Source: Geminocystis herdmanii PCC 6308
GTDB taxonomy: Bacteria; Cyanobacteriota; Cyanobacteriia; Cyanobacteriales; Cyanobacteriaceae
Assembly: GCF_000332235.1 (NCBI RefSeq)
Contig: NZ_CM001775.1
Span: 126,713 to 190,712, forward strand
Reading direction: 5' to 3'
DNA: 64,000 bases
The position numbers were made by a program, and so were the translations under genes. Below the pieces are notes generated by a model. The model saw only the letters and a list, made by a program, of their open reading frames with translations. It had not been told where the DNA came from and made no database searches. Of the stretch, positions 62,788 to 64,000 are shown piece by piece (the stretch's first letter is position 1; each line of letters begins with the position of its first letter).

Positions 62788-63525
62788 TTACTTTTGTGGA
62801 TTGGGTACATTAGCTCGTAAAAAGTCGATCGATTCTTTGGAAGGCAACAAAACAATTTTAGTTAAGACTTCATCATCACTCTCTTTGAATGCTTCAAGGA
62901 TTCCTTCTAAAGTAACCACATCGATTTTAATACTAGAAGCTAAATCAGGTTGTGCTTTTTTGAAATCATCCACTAACTGTTGAACCTGTTGTTTTTCAAA
63001 AAATAAAGGGATAAATTCTTGATCATTTTGTTTCATCGGTAAAAAATAAGAGCCTTGATCATTTCCTAGCATCGCTACAAACAAAGGTACTCCCCCTTGA
63101 TATTGAGTGTTTAATTTTTTCGCCTGTTCCACTTGAGTTTGGGTAGGTACATAGGCAAAAACAAAGGGAACTTTTTCCTTGGCATTAGCTTCAGTTAATT
63201 CAAAAATTTGCCCCAATGGAATAACAATTACTTGGACTTGTTTAGCTAAGTCTGGATTATCTTTTTTCAATTTATCCAAAAAGTTATTTGCATCTTGTTT
63301 GCTGATGAATACTGGGGAGACTCCACCATTATCATCATTAGGAGCAATCAGAGGAGTTCCTTGGGAATCGGCGATCGTAAATACGGGAATAGGACGAAGT
63401 TTTTCTACAATCACTTCGGAAGGTAATGCCAATAACTTCGTCGTATTAGTTAACCAACAACTAACAACTGTTGCACCAATTAAACTAGCATTTCTAATGT
63501 GAGTGAATAAAGATTTATTTTTCAT
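62788..63525 (-). CDS. Tic22-like protein
   Basis: A 245-residue protein with an N-terminal signal sequence (about 12-32) and a Tic22 domain: RPIPVFTIADSQGTPLIAPN, SPVFISKQDANNFLDKLKKD, then VPFVFAYVPTQTQVEQAKKL and the repeated half PVLFLMKQ-like PMKQNDQEFIPLFFEKQQVQ. Cyanobacterial Tic22 is an essential periplasmic chaperone for outer-membrane biogenesis in studied species. Confidence 0.9.
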   Translation of the reverse strand: MKNKSLFTHIRNASLIGATVVSCWLTNTTKLLALPSEVIVEKLRPIPVFTIADSQGTPLIAPNDDNGGVSPVFISKQDANNFLDKLKKDNPDLAKQVQVIVIPLGQIFELTEANAKEKVPFVFAYVPTQTQVEQAKKLNTQYQGGVPLFVAMLGNDQGSYFLPMKQNDQEFIPLFFEKQQVQQLVDDFKKAQPDLASSIKIDVVTLEGILEAFKESDDEVLTKIVLLPSKESIDFLRANVPNPQK

Positions 63526-63896
63526 AGGATTTAGAGATAATAATGTTTATATCTTTGTCGATGACGATTTTAAAAGATGGATAGTTTCAGTTTAAAACAA
63601 TCAAATCAAATTGATGAGACTTTAAGGAAAATATAAGAATTTAACCTAGGAGTGACTAATTAATTAATCAAAATTCAATGTTAACTCTTTTCTTGATGAC
63701 ACTTTAGCGAAAAACTATCTAGTGATCATAATTAATTCCATAGATTCCATTACTATATCACTTGATTTCAGAGTTGACATTGTTCTGAACAGATAGTTCA
63801 CCGATGGTATGATAAAGTTTGCCACAAAATTTTAATACCTATAGATGAAACTTTTATAGTTTATTTTTTTGTGAACTCTTATCTATTAACTATGTT
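63526..63896. other. divergent promoter region
   Basis: AT-rich gap between tic22 and the carboxylesterase gene. A TTGACA (63774-63779) is visible but no well-spaced -10 box; no repeats or frames of interest were seen. Confidence 0.45.
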
Positions 63897-64000
63897 ATGG
63901 ACGTAATTTCGATCGAACCTGAAAACGGACAAAAACCAGAATTTGTATTGGTGTTATTGCATGGTTGGGGGGCAAATTATCATGATTTAACCGCCCTTAC
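63897..64000 (+). CDS. phospholipase/carboxylesterase, 5' part
   Basis: Starts at ATG 63897 (MDVISIEPENGQKP) and runs off the window after 34 codons. VLVLLHGWGANYHDL matches the N-terminal strand and oxyanion loop (LHGxGxN) of the phospholipase/carboxylesterase branch of alpha/beta hydrolases. Catalytic residues lie outside. Confidence 0.75.
   Translation, partial: MDVISIEPENGQKPEFVLVLLHGWGANYHDLTAL

Overview
The window is an AT-rich chromosomal segment of a cyanobacterium. The evidence is its gene set (two-domain sucrose-phosphate synthase, Tic22-like protein, XisH/XisI, DUF3747 and DUF1400 proteins, DASH cryptochrome, group 2 sigma factor, many Uma2 genes), scattered HIP1 octamers (GCGATCGC, e.g. 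near 2257, 4968, 10066, 17530, 37492, 58714) and a very high density of TCGATCGA/CGATCG. Heptanucleotide tandem repeats between genes are also typical of this phylum. The codon and base style would suit a Geminocystis/Cyanobacterium-like unicellular lineage, but that is only an impression. No rRNA or tRNA gene was seen.

Layout. 1-5.2 kb: end of a RAYT transposase, acs, then two accessory cassettes (a HigB/HigA-like toxin-antitoxin pair; a TerD-vWA protein with a DUF6887-like protein), each followed by another copy of the acs 3' end. 5.3-11.4 kb: RND efflux pump and adaptor, divergent from a PadR regulator. 11.5-33.9 kb: a minus-strand surface-polysaccharide cluster (Wzm/Wzt ABC exporter, FkbM methyltransferase, epimerase, GT4 and GT2 glycosyltransferases, Wzy-like polymerase). 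It is riddled with insertions: DUF3782 duplicates, XisHI, a HEPN fragment, a group II intron, Uma2, PIN/HicB-like and HigBA-like modules, an Rpn nuclease, a broken AlbA_2 gene and a broken glycosyltransferase. 34-46 kb: two Uma2 genes, panB, an HtrA protease, a four-helix-bundle gene between octamer arrays, a sigma factor, a CPBP protease, YdcF, cryptochrome plus response regulator, and rsmH. 46-64 kb: purK, a DUF1400-hydrolase/solute-binding fusion, DUF3747, alr, a large type ISP-like restriction-modification enzyme, sps, ridA, an RluD-type pseudouridine synthase, a sugar-nucleotide pyrophosphorylase, an SCS-alpha-like protein, tic22 and the start of a carboxylesterase.

How it works together. 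The exporter, polymerase, glycosyltransferases and epimerase would assemble and export a cell-surface glycan. The pump, adaptor and PadR regulator form a plausible drug/solvent export unit. The rest of the conserved genes are housekeeping.

Most notable structure. Four times (after acs twice, before wzt, before the wzy-like gene) a toxin-antitoxin- or stress-type module lies between direct copies of about 120-230 bp of the adjacent host gene end. The two HigBA-like pairs are homologous and share the same 29-bp toxin/antitoxin overlap. Three dispersed repeat families are present: A, about 129 bp, ends TAAGT; B, about 180-205 bp, ends ACCTSAG, with 6-7 bp target duplications in three copies and subterminal octamer/heptamer repeats; C, about 134 bp. 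The restriction-modification gene carries two palindromic repeats in frame. The group II intron has lost its reverse-transcriptase domain but keeps an RVT_N-HNH open frame.
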